A stretch of 64,000 nucleotides of DNA. Source: Amblyomma americanum (taxonomy: Eukaryota; Arthropoda; Arachnida; Ixodida; Ixodidae). Below, one piece after another: positions 21,734 to 34,075 of the stretch; positions within the stretch are counted from its first letter, which is position 1, and each line of letters begins with the position of its first letter. The stretch lies in the NCBI RefSeq assembly GCF_052857255.1, contig NC_135505.1:47022507-47086506 (forward strand), in the 5' to 3' direction. The position numbers and the translations under genes are program-made. Below the pieces are notes generated by a model. The model saw nothing but the letters and a program-made list of their open reading frames with translations. It had not been told where the DNA came from and searched no databases.

Positions 21734-21920
21734 GTTTAGTTTAGTTTAGTTTATGGGGGCTTAACGTCCCAAAGCAAAACGGGCCATGAGGGACGCCGTA
21801 GTGGAGGGCTCCGGAAATTTAGACCACCTGGGGTTCTTTAACGTGCACTGACATCGCACAGTACACGGTCCCCTATAATTTCGCCTTCATAAAATTCGAC
21901 CGCCGCGGCCGGTATCGAAC
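21734..21920 (-). mobile_element. SINE family A, head-truncated, with (TTTAG)4 tail
   Basis: The core and the A-type tail are intact (GGGACGTTAAGCCCCC), and the extreme 3' end is a short array of TTTAG units (21735-21752 on the plus strand). Homology stops near the B box at 21920, so the A box is missing. Confidence 0.85.
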
Positions 21921-22769
21921 ATAAGCAAAGGGTAAAGAAAAAGAAAAAGGGTAAAGAAGTTAGGAGTTGCGACATCTACCACAGGATACACTTGTTTTTA
22001 CGCGTTGACAGAAATGGCGTTTCCATTCATTGCAGAAAGACGGTGTTTCTGCATCTCTCGCTCATTCTGACAGCTCAAAGCATACATAGAGGCTACATTT
22101 CTAAACATACTAATGCATTCTCTGCTATAGGCTAATGCATCAAAAAGCATTTAACGAACTGTATAGGCTACACCAGCAGGGGACAATAGAGAGATTTAAG
22201 ATAGCGCGATCCGCTACCGTGATGAGCTTTTGCGGGAACCCAGATCGCAGTATGCTAAATCTCTTTATAATGAACCGGACGGCGACCAAATTTATGCGCT
22301 CTTAGCATATAACTCTGTATGTACATCGACAGTGCTGGCAAAAGAACGTCGAAGTTTCAACGAGCTGACGCGCACTGCTTTATCAACAGGAAATTTATTA
22401 ATGCGAAATCATCATGTAGGCGAAATAGGCGAAAGGCAACTGAGGGCACTTAACTCTGCTTACGTGTAGGAATGCGAAAGCGTGTGTTTTGAGGAAAGGA
22501 AACGTTTTCGACGAAAGAAAAGGGCGCAGTAGCTCTCAGATCTCGACATCTCGGTGGACACCTCAATCTCGCGAAAGCATTACCTCTGGCTCTGGAAAAG
22601 TCAAATTTAGCGATACGCGAAGAGCAGCTTTACGCAGCGTAGTGAAGCTTTTGATTCAAAACACAAGAATCGAAATCAAATTGTCTTATCATCTACGCTC
22701 AGTTCTACACGTATTATTCGTCTCCCATCATTCCGCTAGAGCCTGAACGACTGCAGCGCCACAGCGTGC
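21921..22769. other. No recognised feature
   Basis: An AAAGGGTAAAGAA-rich stretch at 21920-21960 is followed by mixed sequence with short ORFs that resemble nothing I know. Confidence 0.5.
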
Positions 22770-22962
22770 ACGTGTACATGAATGCGACAGAAGTCGAGTC
22801 GAGTGCCCTTTTTGAAGGAAAGTACCAAAAACATTCCGGAAGCGAACAGAGCTCGGGTTGTGTGTTTCCTTCTCAACCCCCTCTCCCTCCACCCCTCCCT
22901 CTCTCTCTCTCTCTCTCTCTCCAAAAATCGACTCAAGCCGCATTCTGTCGCATTCATGTAAA
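22770..22962. mobile_element. MITE, ACATGAATGCGACAGA family, copy 1
   Basis: The left arm reads ACATGAATGCGACAGAAGTC and the right arm, in reverse complement, ACATGAATGCGACAGAATGC. The GAGTCGA motif is repeated inside both. A (CT)n tract at 22897-22921 sits near the right arm. A second copy with the same termini is at 55949-56178, which supports a real family. Confidence 0.65.
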
Positions 22963-23059
22963 GTCATCTAGCCTGGAGTTCATAGTGTTTTGATTACGCA
23001 AGGATATCTCAGCCAAAGAGCGTCATGGCTAATGCATTTCGGTCCACTCGTGGCAGGAG

Positions 23060-23310
23060 AGTCAAAGGCCCATCTTCCCCGGCACGTCAGCCCTGAAAGG
23101 CCGAACATCACCCACTGCAGGGAAGAGTCAGGCTCCGTCAAATGAACCCTGTCCTGTGCCAGCTGCATGCTGCCGCCAGATCCCTGCAAACTATTCCTTA
23201 CCTCATGCACCCACCTATCTCTCTGCCGCCCCCTGCTACGCTTGCATTCTCTTCGAATCCTGTCCTTTACTTGCCTTCGCATTACGTGCCTTGGCCAAGC
23301 CGAACACCGG
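23060..23310 (-). mobile_element. Non-LTR retrotransposon C-terminal fragment
   Basis: The minus strand encodes WPRHVMRRQVKDRIRRECKR, SRGRQRDRWVHEVRN, then QLAQDRVHLTEPDSSLQWV. The order RHVMRRQ, KRSRGRQ, RW, AQDR and LQWV is the same as in the better-kept element at 57112-57566. Only the last ~80 codons are left. Confidence 0.75.
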
Positions 23311-23803
23311 GCTGGGGGAAATCTTGAACCCATTTGAAGACCTGCACTCTACTCTAAACACGAATATGCCTATATGGTACTAAAAAAGAGAGCTGACATC
23401 AGGGGCGCTCCCCTTTTATAAAAGGGTGCGCGATAGGGGACAGCTTACTACCTTTTTCATCATTTCTGTTAATAGAGTAATCTTGCAGCACTGATTATCG
23501 AGTCCCGCAACTCGCACTAACGAGGTATCCCACTACACCGTTCTTCTCCGCGTGGCAGCCACGTGTTGCGAAGAACGCTCGCAAGGTGCGCACAATCGCC
23601 TGCGCCTTTTCGGCGTCACGCTTGACGGTGCGGGAGCTCGAACTGACCAGACCTCACTGCAGTCGAGCTTGACCATTCCGTCCAGTGCCGCATTCCATTC
23701 AAGTTGCACTAGATTGGCTTCTTCCCTGACAATCGCAGACCTCCTCACAGTCGCGGCTCTTAACAGAACTGAAGTGGTTGTTTAGACTCGTTAGCGACCA
23801 TGG

Positions 23804-23872
23804 TTAAAGAATGCAGCGCGAGTCCCGTCCACTTCTTCGTTTGTCCTTGTCTTTTCGCGCTGCATTCTTTAA
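23804..23872. repeat. Perfect 18-bp inverted repeat (hairpin), Penelope-terminus-like
   Basis: TTAAAGAATGCAGCGCGA (23804-23821) and its exact reverse complement (23855-23872) flank 33 bases containing TTGTCCTTGTC. The GACAAGGACAA-type core resembles the terminal pieces of Penelope-like elements elsewhere in the window. Confidence 0.6.
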
Positions 23873-25909
23873 TGATAACAGAGCTCCCCCACGTGACAGT
23901 TGTATGCAACCCACATACGACATCGTGACGTGATCGCGCCCATTAAGTGCACGTGAGCGGCGCATGCAGTCGCAGTGGCTCGCAGGACGTCTTTGTTCCC
24001 CGTGCAGGCGCGTTACTGCTTCGCTCTGTGAGCGAGACGGGGAAGAAAAAAGCGATAATCGATTGCCAACGCTGCTCCCGTGCAAACGAGTGCTCGCTAA
24101 CGCAATAAATTACGCCCCAACAAACGTGCTTTCAGCTGCCCTCGGCAGATGTGGAACAAAAATCTGGTCCTTCTTACGCAGGCAATACACAAGCACACCT
24201 GATACCAGCGCACTGAATGCAGAAGCTATAGAAGTAATGTAACGCAGCAGGTGGCGTCGTATTTGACACAAACTGAGCTCAATTTGCTTGTACTGAAAGA
24301 ACCACATGTTCAATCTGTCACTCGCTAAACCGCCAACGAATCTAGGGAAACCGAGGATGGATTAGGGGCCCTTCAGGAAAATTTCGACTCGGCACTTGCG
24401 AAGTACAAATACAAGATTTGTACAGCTGCGCAATCATGAAGGCAGCGAAGTGAAACGGGAAAACCGACTCCACCGTTGGGGGGTCTTCGTAAATACATAA
24501 TCAACTGCTGCGGTGACCAGCTGAATTGGAGCATCGGAGCCGGACTATTCAGAGCTTCGTATAGCAAGAAACTGAACACAACTGTCAACCCCGATCCCGC
24601 CGACCTCGTGATGTGGGAGCCATGCCGCCAGCTTGCAACTGCGGCTAGTTTGCTCGTACGTTAATTACGTTGAGTTAGCGCGCTGAAATTAAGACCTGAA
24701 GGATGGCTAGAAGCGTAGTCGTATCTATTCCGCGTAGCCGTCGTGTAGCTCACAACTGTAGCGCGCTATTTCAAGAGAGAATTAGCGAAGCTTTTCGTAA
24801 TTAGAACCTAAAGAAGTAACTCTAAAGTCTAAAAGAACGACAAGGCTGACTCTCAGCTTAAAAAAATAACGGTGAGGTCTAACTACGCCAGATCTCAACC
24901 TACTGTACATCTTTCCAGGGGAAAGGCAAAAGTTGCTCACAAATAAAAAAAAATGTTAGGAGTAGTGACAAAGCATCATCGCCCGCTCTCGGCCGATAAC
25001 TGAACACTCAAAACGAGAAGAAAAAAAAAAAGAAACCTTCGCCTCCATTAAATCACTCTCAGAGCTATCGATGTGACGCGCAAGAGAGGAAAGGGGGTCA
25101 AAATGGCAATCGCCGTTAACAAAAGAATGAGCCATACGCCCTCGACATAACGTCGTGTTTGGAAATTTCATGGGCGTCTATGAAGCTATAGCTCTCCACA
25201 GAATAACGTCAGGTCCCGCCTTTTCCAAGGGAAACCAAGCAATGCTTCTCAGCCGTATAGCGGAAGCCCTTGCGGCACGTAGGTAACCCTAAAGGCCAAA
25301 AGGTTCCGAAAAGTCAGGAGATGGTTTCCCCGTATACCCTGTACAGATTCGCGGTCGGCGTACCCTCGAAGGAAGCTCTGCAGCACGACTAACTCTGGTA
25401 GAAGTTAATGAAGTCTGCGGTAAAATTTTGTTCGTTTTCGAAAGAAGGAAACGTTGGGGACAATTTGATTTCACTGAGCCTAATTTTCTTTACAAAAACA
25501 AAACTTACCACAAGACTTCACCCTTTTGAACAGGGATTTCGTCGTTTAGGGCTTTTAAAAATGCTACAAGTAAATAAAGATTGCTTTCCCAGCAAAAAAA
25601 AAAAAAATGCTATCAAAATTTTGAGAGTGACGCGAGCTCGGCAGCTTAGCAGCGTAAGACAATTAAAACACGACCATACGTGGGCGGACCAATGTTGCGA
25701 ATCGGCAGCGTGGTTTCCCGACGTCGCCTGTGAAAGCGTTGAGACAACGCAGCTGAAAAGAAAGCTCGGTGCACTGTGACAGACTGCCCCCCAGTGCACG
25801 AGCTTGAACATGGCGTCTCATCGCTATCGTCATAATCATCCCCGCTAAGGTTAGGAGATTGGTGGAGGAAATCAAGGGAGGAGTGAATTTGGAGATGAAG
25901 AGATAGTCA
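23873..25909. other. No recognised feature
   Basis: I see neither a convincing exon nor a repeat with two ends. ORFs are short and unrelated to known families. A-runs occur at about 25020 and 25597. Confidence 0.45.
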
Positions 25910-25959
25910 AACTATAATTAGCGGCATTAAAATACATTTTAAAAGCGAAAAAACCAACA

Positions 25960-26045
25960 AGGGGCAAATTATAGCCTAGGTGGCGCAAGCTGCCGCCCCA
26001 TACAAAGGGTAATGACGTTATCCATCCACCCACAGAGAGAATGAA
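25960..26045 (+). mobile_element. Non-LTR retrotransposon 3' UTR fragment with CATCCATCC tail
   Basis: TAGGTGGCGCAAGCTGCCGC, CCCATACAAAGGGTAATGAC and TATCCATCCACCCA follow the same pattern as the 3' end of the minus-strand element at 19083-19150. No coding part is attached. Confidence 0.45.
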
Positions 26046-26179
26046 AGGGAAATCTATAATGTGAGTAAGTTAGGAGAAAGCCGCCCGAGCAACAGGGAGA
26101 TTCAGAATAGGGGGACGACATCGATTAGATGGACAGGGGAATCGCGGGGTGCTAGTGCGTATGCGCAGGACAATAACCC

Positions 26180-26200
26180 GGGGGGGGGGGGGGGGGGGGG
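26180..26200. repeat. Poly-G tract (21 bases)
   Basis: An uninterrupted G run directly abuts a SINE fragment. Its exact length is likely to be unreliable in assemblies. Confidence 0.9.
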
Positions 26201-26205
26201 TCGAT

Positions 26206-26360
26206 TTTCGATGGAGGCGAAATTCTAGAGGCCCGTGTACTGTGCGATGTCAGCGCACGTTAAGGAAGCCCAGGTGACGAGATTTCCGGAGCCCTTCCCT
26301 ACGGCGTCCCTCATAGCCTGAGTCGCTTTGGGACGTTAAACCCCAATAAACCATAAAACC
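26206..26360 (+). mobile_element. SINE family A, head-truncated
   Basis: TTTCGATGGAGGCGAAATTC, GGCCCGTGTACTGTGCGATG and CATAGCCTGAGTCGCTTTGG run into the A-type 3' end GGGACGTTAAACCCCAATAA then ACCATAAAACC. The tRNA head is replaced by the poly-G run. Confidence 0.9.
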
Positions 26361-27918
26361 TTACAGCTCTGCGAATGCGCATTAGAGCCCCGCTACTCCC
26401 GTTTCCCATAATCGACAGAGTCCCCCTATTCTAAAACTCCCTAATGTGTGTCATCCCTTCCGGCGGGACCAGTTCTACCCCTTCGGTACGCGCCGGGCTT
26501 GACCACTTCCCTCCCCGGGCCCCTGTGGGAATCTCCTCTGAGGGGGCAGTCAGTCACTCTCCCAACAGTCAGCGTGGCAGAGGACGCGCAAAGGACGGTG
26601 AAGACGATCCCTGGTGCACCTGCAATGGGGGCATATGGCGCGCACCAACCCGTCCGCCGACGGACCACCGATAGGCCACCCCAGACAACACCAGGCGAGC
26701 GAACCAAAACAAAGGGAAACGGGCGGGATCTGATAAGAAACGATAAGCGAATCGAGGCAGACGCCATAGCCTAAATAGAAGCGGATAAAAACCGGCACAC
26801 ACTGTGCGAAGGAGATTGCTCATCGTCCAGGAGACTACACTGGGACCCTTATCTGAAAAATGACGAGTGGCCGCGATGACTCATGGGCGTCCCTATCCGC
26901 ACATTACAGACACCGAGCCGCGGCGCGTCTGTTGACCTCAGTTGTTTCCAGTGGCAATCAGCTGTTTTAAGGCGAAAGCCTCGAATGGCTCATCAGCAAC
27001 CAAAACCGGCGCCCAGGAAAAATGGTCCACAAAACCCCACAACCATATCGTAAGCAAACAAAAACAAAATTCGTTCCGAAGTGTGGGTAATTGAACCTAG
27101 ATCCTTACGTGCTGTGAATACGAAAGAATGATTTGACCTAAAAAGCCTTTACCATCAAGTCCTGTGGCCTCCAAGACAATAAAAGTCTAGGATTGTTCAC
27201 AAAAAGTTCCCGTTCTAACAACCAGATGGCCCCACTAGGCTGCTTACTATTTCTTCTCAGTTGCAAACGCTGAACTTGCCGTGCGAATGTTGACAAATGG
27301 CGGAACGTCCCGTAAAATGCTTGCGTTTAGCTCACGTAAGCGTGTACACGCTTATGGTACGTAGGCAGAGCGTTAATTTTATCTGTGTACGCCGGAAGCA
27401 GAAGACACACAGACGGCCAGGTGCGGAGGAACACGTTTGAAGCGCTCTCCTGGTTGGCCGAGGTGGTCTCTAGCCTCCATAGTGCTGCAAAGAAGTTGTG
27501 AGATCATATGGAGTTACAGTGCATGTTGGTGGCCACGAACGATGCGACGGTGTAGAGCTGCACTGATAACGCATTCCCCAACGCCTTCCCCTTTCACTCA
27601 TACTCGCCTGCTACTAATGTTGGAGGAAACAGTGTCCAACTAGAATCCAGCGTGTGTTCTTTCGCTGCTGGGTTTGAAACTAACCGCTTTGATGCGCGTA
27701 CGGCCACACCAAGCGGACTCTCAAAAACCAATAAACTGCCTGAGCAGCACACAGTGCTCATGAAAAATCCGCATACAGCAGCGCGACAGCCCCAAGATGC
27801 GAACATAATGCGCCGAAGTGTACAAACGCACCCACAAAGGCGCACGGTATAAATAAAACCGAGATAGTTGAAAACGTCGACGGCTCTCGCTAAGTTGAGA
27901 GGAAAATTCGTCAAACAA
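26361..27918. other. No recognised gene
   Basis: The GC-rich stretch 26440-26770 is open on both strands (about 108 codons each), with no recognisable motif. TTTTAAGGCGAAAGCCTCGA near 26965 contains a small hairpin and may start another dispersed repeat. Confidence 0.4.
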
Positions 27919-27920
27919 TA

Positions 27921-28787
27921 GAGACATTTAGTATACGTAAGCATTTAGCGGGAGGTAACAGAGGAGGTCGCACGACCACTTTTAGTTTATCGTATGCCAA
28001 CCTGAACGCAACAATAGCGTAGGTTGTAGTGGCGCCATCTGGTGTTAAATTGTGGAAATATGTTGCGACAAAGTTTTCTCTATTTAGCCAAGGCATGGCC
28101 AAGGTTATCCAAGTCGCATCACGCAGATAGCCGGTTGCGTGGCCAAATGGTTCGTGCTCTCCACAGTGGAGGTAGGGCCCGACTTTTTTTAGGTAACCGA
28201 ACCGAGCGAGGTTCTTAATTACGTCATGGTGCGTAATATCATCCTTTCGGACCCCTACTACCACGATGTCAACGCACACACGTGCTACGAGCACTGCGAC
28301 GCAGCGTTGCTGCGACGGGCTTGGTGGCTAGCCTAGACGGACCAGCTAACCGCCGAAACGGCTACTTTTGGCAAGGCTGTGACTACATTTCCTTAAGAAT
28401 CCAAATCAAGGCAATCCACAGTCGGGTCTGTCTTGTTAGGCTTAAGAGCTGCGGAATCGTTACACAGAATCGAAAATTGGGCAAGTTTATCCCTCTTTTT
28501 TTATGCTGTTGGCGAGGCGAGGCAAAGCGAATATCACGTGTGCCATTTAAAGCAATGAATATGCCTAAAAGCCCAATAACATTGACGAATTCTCTCCGAA
28601 GCGGGGGACGTGGGCGCCGCCATCTTGGCAACGCTATTTTTCCTAGCGTACGCAAGAGCACGCACGCTAAATTCCACAAACAGCGTACGTAACGCGCACG
28701 TACGCTAAACCTCGATTTGGAATAGCGTTTAGCGCACGCGCAGTACGAAGCACGCTATTTTGCAGCGTACGCTATACTAAATGTCTC
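27921..28787. mobile_element. TA-flanked element with short TIRs
   Basis: The left terminus GAGACATTTAGTATACG and the right terminus, reverse complement GAGACATTTAGTATAGCG, are near-identical and flanked by TA (27919-27920, 28788-28789). The right ~170 bp is packed with palindromes of the AGCGTACGCT type. No transposase is evident, so it is a non-autonomous Tc1/mariner-size-class candidate of 867 bp. Confidence 0.65.
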
Positions 28788-28789
28788 TA

Positions 28790-30388
28790 ATTACACGGCG
28801 AAACGCACGAGGCAAGGAAAGCGCAGAAGAGGACTACACGGCGCGCCGATATACCACAAGCCTCTTGGGCAGCTTTCGCAGCTTTGCGAGATGAACGCAG
28901 TATACCAAGGCCAAGCTTGGCTGAAGAGCGAAAATTCCGCGACGAGCATTCCTTGCCGCACCTACGCGCCGCCTTCGAAGTCGACGGCGATCGAAAGGTA
29001 GCCACCAAACAGCGGCGAAGTATTCCGAGAACTCCCTCCCACCAGGCGTCACGCAGAAACCAAGCGTATACTATTACAGTGGTGGCATACATGTATACCC
29101 CACAGCAACCAAATGAGCGGCGCTAATTGCGCGGAACCAATCTGACGTGAGGCAGTGGTTAACGCCCATAGGTATGGCTGCGAAGATGATCGCTTCCTGG
29201 ACGACTTCTGGCGTGTATAATCGAGCGGCTGCTCACCTTGAAGTCGTTGTGGTCATCTCGAAAGGCGTCGCTCAAACCAAGTCGCACAACGTCGCCAACG
29301 CAAGGGAGGAGTGCCTCAAGTTGGTATACCGATCGCTCGAAATGATGGCTGCATTCCGGCGTCCCTTCGATGCGCGTTCGATTATTTCGCCGCCGTAGGC
29401 AACGCCGCTCTCTCTCCGTCTGTGCTGTGTTTGTTTGCTTTACCGACAACCTGCTCGCGCCTCAGGCCTTCGCCGCATTCGAAGGTGCGCCTGCATGCGC
29501 ATGCCGATGCACGTAGCGGAACGCGATCCACGGAAGGCACGTCCCTAGCCCGGACGCTAACCGATGACTGGCGCATGCGCAGTTGTGTCCTCGTGCAGGC
29601 ATAGGCTCGCGAACAGCCGTGGAGCCCGCAGGCTTATCGCACGGGGGCATCCACGTTTCGAAACGGTGACAGAAGCGCGACAACAGTTCCTTGGCCGGAA
29701 GAGACGAAAGACGCGAGATTCGGGTAACAATGGGAGAGCCTTTCCTGCCTGAGCTGGAAGCACGGAAGGAAATACCGCGCGATCGCAGCATCGCTTTCGT
29801 CGAAATGCACGCGTTGCAAACGCCGCACTGGTTCCGCCTGGGCTGCTGGCCACGAGAACGAACGCGCATGCTCTTGCACTTCCGATCCTGCCGCTTTTTG
29901 TCATCAGTACCTTGCGAAAACACACACCTACAACACACGGCACACACGTTATAGTAAGGGAAAAATACGTACGAACTACGGCACGCAGAAACTTAGCTAC
30001 AGAATCTGCGCTTTTTTAAACGATCACCATCCTGCTGTAAGCATTATTCACGACAGTACGTCATTGAAAGCTTTCAAAAACAGCAGCGCTATGTATCTGT
30101 TGTCACTCCAGGCATAACCACTCTTTTCGCTAATATTCTGCAGTTTCACGCACTATTTGTCCAATTGTGCATAAATGTTCGAAATGAAATAACTCCAGTT
30201 TCAATGTTAACCAATCCACTCTGTATCTCCATCTCGTTTAGCGTTCATTTCACGCTCTGAATGTCTTGTGCTCTCGACTGGGAGCAAGAAGCGCGCAGAC
30301 TCTTTGCCAGGCATCCACTTGCCTTCTGGTCTGCGCCCTAGGCAACTGTACCATACGCTCTCTGGACAAACTCTTTGACTCTGACTTT
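28790..30388. other. No recognised gene
   Basis: Moderately GC-rich. Overlapping ORFs on both strands at 29460-29950 show no domain except a lone CGVCNAC motif on the minus strand, which is too little to call a CXXC finger. Confidence 0.4.
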
Positions 30389-30484
30389 CATTTCCTTTCG
30401 TCAAATGCCAATCTACTGTGTCACCTCCTTTCCTCAAATACCAATCTACTGCGCCATTTGCTTTCCCCAAATGCCAATTTTCCG
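30389..30484 (-). repeat. Three tandem copies of the SINE family B tail
   Basis: A ~30-bp unit like CTTTCCTCAAATGCCAATCT then ACTGCGCCATT occurs three times with variation. It matches the 3' end of family B (ACTGCGCCATTTCCTTTCCC then CAAAAACCAATT), so only the tail was amplified. Confidence 0.7.
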
Positions 30485-32886
30485 ATTTCCGAACAGAACG
30501 GACCCCAGCAGGACAGTGGCTTATTTCGTTATTCATGCGCGTGTGAAATAAAATCACTACCATCCCCACAAGGAGACTGCTGTGACTGAAAAACAAAAGA
30601 CCGAAACGTGAAGGGCACTGGAACCACCGACCACACTTGCACAAGTACGCAGCGGTGGCGACGGATTACCCGGGCGCTTGCAGCTGACCTCTAGCGCTCC
30701 ACTACGGCAGGGCTCATGGCGCACTGTGCATTTTAAGCATTAAGATGCCATCTTAAAGCATTAGCGCACGTTGCCTTTGAGCTCCTGAACGCAGTTAACC
30801 TGTGTGCGCGTTAGCAACGTTCCACGAACGCCGAGTCTTTGTGGTCCAAGTCTATACCGTCGCGCTGTCAGTGCCTCGCAGTGTTCGTGTAGTAGCTAGC
30901 TGGCCAGTCGAACAAAACGCACAACCAGCTGCCCCCAATTGCTCCTTTGCTAGATGTCAAAGGGCCTTAACAGTTCAATAGCCCCGTGGAGACAGTAAAT
31001 CCTAACCCTTTCTCACCCCTTTAAGCTTCTTCGTTCTTCTAACCATCACCAATTCTTCCCGTTGGAACGTTAAACCCCTATAAACCAATTCTTAAACCCT
31101 AATTAACCCTTCCTGCTTTCGGAACCCTATAACATGCTCTTTCTAATTTATACATTCCCCTGATCAGTGCGCACTAGACCTTGAATCTTCCCACATCGCA
31201 TCTCTTTAACGGGGGCTGGAGGCTATCCCATTGCGAGCAATCGGCTCGGCTTCTTAAGCGCAGCCGCAGCAGGCACAACGCGAACTTGCACGCACACTGC
31301 CCCGTACGTGGTCCCAAGCGCTGAGCGGCCGGCATGACCTTGGGCTCATCTCGCGAACCAGCTGTCCCCGAGCGATGAGCGGTCTGGTTACGGCTAGCTG
31401 GTTAACGGTGACATTTACAGTGCAGAGGGTGGAATAAGACACGGCGGGGAAAGAATGCGCCAGTCCATGTTCGCCTCGCCTCAAGTCTCCGCCAGGTTGT
31501 TTCCCGCCGCACAGTCATCTCCGAGCGATACCCGCGGAGCGGCGAGCGCATGTCGCAACCGGAGCGCGGCCCGTTTCACATGCCGACAGAGGCGTTGAAG
31601 CAAGGACGCTCACACCTGGCGCTTATCCTCCCCGCTTCTTCCGCGACTTTTCCGCGTAAGTGGCGGCCAGGTAAGAAGGGCCCGCGTTCGCGGCTGTTTC
31701 TTCCGCGGATGACGTCACCGAGAGATGCAACCTCTGACAGCTTCAGACTCTCGACGAAGTTCCAAAACAGGTGCGCCAGTTATGAGTGCACGTTTCTATG
31801 AGAAAGAAGCCAGAGCCCGACCGCACGTAGCAGCTGCTGCTGCAAAAGGTCCATCTTTCGGGCGATGGCTGTTGATCAGGGTGCAGCAGGTGACGAAACG
31901 TAAGGCACCGCGAGGCATTTGCGCATGCGCAGCACTACCCTGGACAACATCGCTGCGTCTGCTACCCATAAGCCCAGTCAAATGGTATTCGGACGGAGCC
32001 CGCATGTCAGCACTAAGCTTCCTGCCTTTTCAGTGGACGAACCTGACTGCGCAGTAATTTTAATTTTTCTGCAGAAACCCGCGTTGCGAAAAATATGGCC
32101 ATGACAGCACTGATTTCTTGGCTCATTTCAGCATGGCCTGTTCCTGAGCGGTAAATACTGCACATCGACTCCTACGATTAACCCCTTCCGAGCACACTGA
32201 CGATTACTGCTCAAGGCAAGCTGCGCCGCAAGAGCGGCGCGCAGCAAAGTTGTCACGGATCGAAAAATGAGTGCAACTCATGACCATCAGAAAATTAGTG
32301 AAATTAATCAGAAGCCACAGCAGACAGCATATGTCATGTGCTCCAAACAAATCAATGTATGAATGCTTCTAGCATTCCAAGGTCCACAGTTTTCCGCAGT
32401 TTGCTCGAATGAACGTGTGTGTTCAACAACAAAGTAGTGCGAGCAGATAAAAAAAAATTGCCCAGCCCGCACTGTGTTCCGCAACAGGAAGCATAGCTGA
32501 CCGAGCCCGTTCTGAACACTTCATGTGTGTGAGAGCAGCAGTTGACTACGCTAACAGGCAAGCTACACCGCCCAGAAGCCCCTCACACAAAAGAATACCT
32601 GCTGCCTGTCAGGCTACACTGGTTACAGCAAGGAAAATAAGGTTACGATAACAGTTATACCACAGCGCGATCCGCACCCACGGGGCTCCATTGCGCATCA
32701 CCTTCAGGGCGCCAGATGGGGCCATGTACATGGAAAGCTGCGAGAACACCTGCCGCATCGGGGCCAATCAGCGCGTGCGCTGTTTGCACATGACGTCACG
32801 GGCGCCATCTTTGCCTAGGCTTTCGCCAAAGATGGCGGCTGCTATGACGTCGGTGAAAACTATGTATAACTCCTGAGTAACTCGGA
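30485..32886. other. No recognised gene
   Basis: Contains a short SINE tail scrap at 31062-31087 (GGAACGTTAAACCCCTATAA) and GC-rich DNA at 31250-32000. Nothing else supported. Confidence 0.45.
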
Positions 32887-33117
32887 GAATAATAATAATA
32901 ATAATTGGTTTTTGTGGGAAACGAAATGGCGCAGTATCTGTCTCATATATCGTTGGACACCTGAACCGCGCCGTAAGGGAAGAAGAAAGGAAGAAAGGGG
33001 TGCCGTAGTGGAGGGCTCCGGAATAATTTCGACCACTTGGGGATCTTTAACGTGCACTTACAGCGCACAGCACACGGGCGCCTTAGCGTTTTTCCTCCAT
33101 AGAAACGCAGCGGCGGT
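32887..33117 (-). mobile_element. SINE family B with (AAT)n tail, head-truncated
   Basis: An (AAT)n tail at 32888-32906 is followed by ATTGGTTTTTGTGGGAAACG, the family B body and core, ending at the GCGTTTCTATGGAGG block. The tRNA head is absent beyond 33117. Confidence 0.9.
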
Positions 33118-33893
33118 TGTGTTTCCCCGCAAAGCTGCAGTGCACGCGTGGCGTTGACGAGAAAGCTTCTTAAATACATCACAAAGGATAACAACACGAC
33201 GGAAAAAAAAAGCACACTCCAGACTAACGTCGCACACTGCCTGCGAATAACAACGCCGAGGGAGGCACGCCCATGCAGTCCGAACGAGGCGCTATTTCAT
33301 CATGCGCACCTGGAGCTAAATATTCTCCTGTCTTGTGTTCATCTTGATAGCGCTACTTCAGTCTGCCAGGTGCGACCACAGCACAGCAGCGCACTTATTC
33401 TAGGCTACCTTGTCATGGAGTGGTCAAAGCCGTTTCTGACTAACCACGTACAGGTGGCCAAGCCGTCCCGAAAAAGTGCTCCCGGAATTGTGCAAAGGTA
33501 CAGAGATCGGACGCAGAAAACTACGCAGGCTATCGTTGAAGCCGCTCCTCCTCAAAGATGCGACGTTGCCCAGGCTTCGCTGTTGTGGCTTACAGCCTCG
33601 GGTGGAGAAGCGAAGCCCGAATAACGTTGTTCTCTTCCCGACGCCGAGAAACGCTATAACTTCAGCCGCTGACCAAGAAAACGAGTGCGACAGCACCAGC
33701 CGGAACCCAAAGACGCCTCTGAGGAACCGCATTCGTATAGAAAGGTTGCCACGGAAATTTATAACGCCAGCGTGGGGAACAGTGTTTTCTCACAATTTGA
33801 ACGTGCCTTCGACCCTTTCGCCATCTGTCTTGCTTTACGATCGCCTATATAGAGAATGTATGTCGGCACATCAATCCATGTCTATATAATTAT
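33118..33893. other. No recognised feature
   Basis: A plus-strand ORF of about 158 codons (33148-33624) overlaps others in different frames and shows no domain. Confidence 0.4.
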
Positions 33894-34075
33894 AATTGGT
33901 TTTTTGGGGGGAAAGGAAAGGGCGCAGTATCTGTCTCATATATCGTTGGCCACCTGAACCGCGCCGTAAGGGAAGGGACAAGGGAGGGAGTGAAAGAAGA
34001 AAGAAAGAGGTGCCGTAGTGGAGGGCTCCGGAATAATTTCGACCACCTGGGGATCTTTAACGTGCACTGACATCG
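33894..34075 (-). mobile_element. SINE family B fragment
   Basis: Starts ATTGGTTTTTTGGGGGGAAA, keeps CTCATATATCGTTGG and the core up to TGCACTGACATCG, then stops abruptly before the head. Confidence 0.9.

Noticed and set aside
26441..26767. Pair of opposite-strand ~108-codon ORFs
   Set aside because: Mirror-image open frames in GC-rich DNA with no recognisable motif.
29462..29947. 161-codon minus-strand ORF with CGVCNAC, reminiscent of a CXXC zinc finger
   Set aside because: Only one cysteine cluster is present; the second CGxC cluster and the KFGG-type stretch are missing and several frames are open here.
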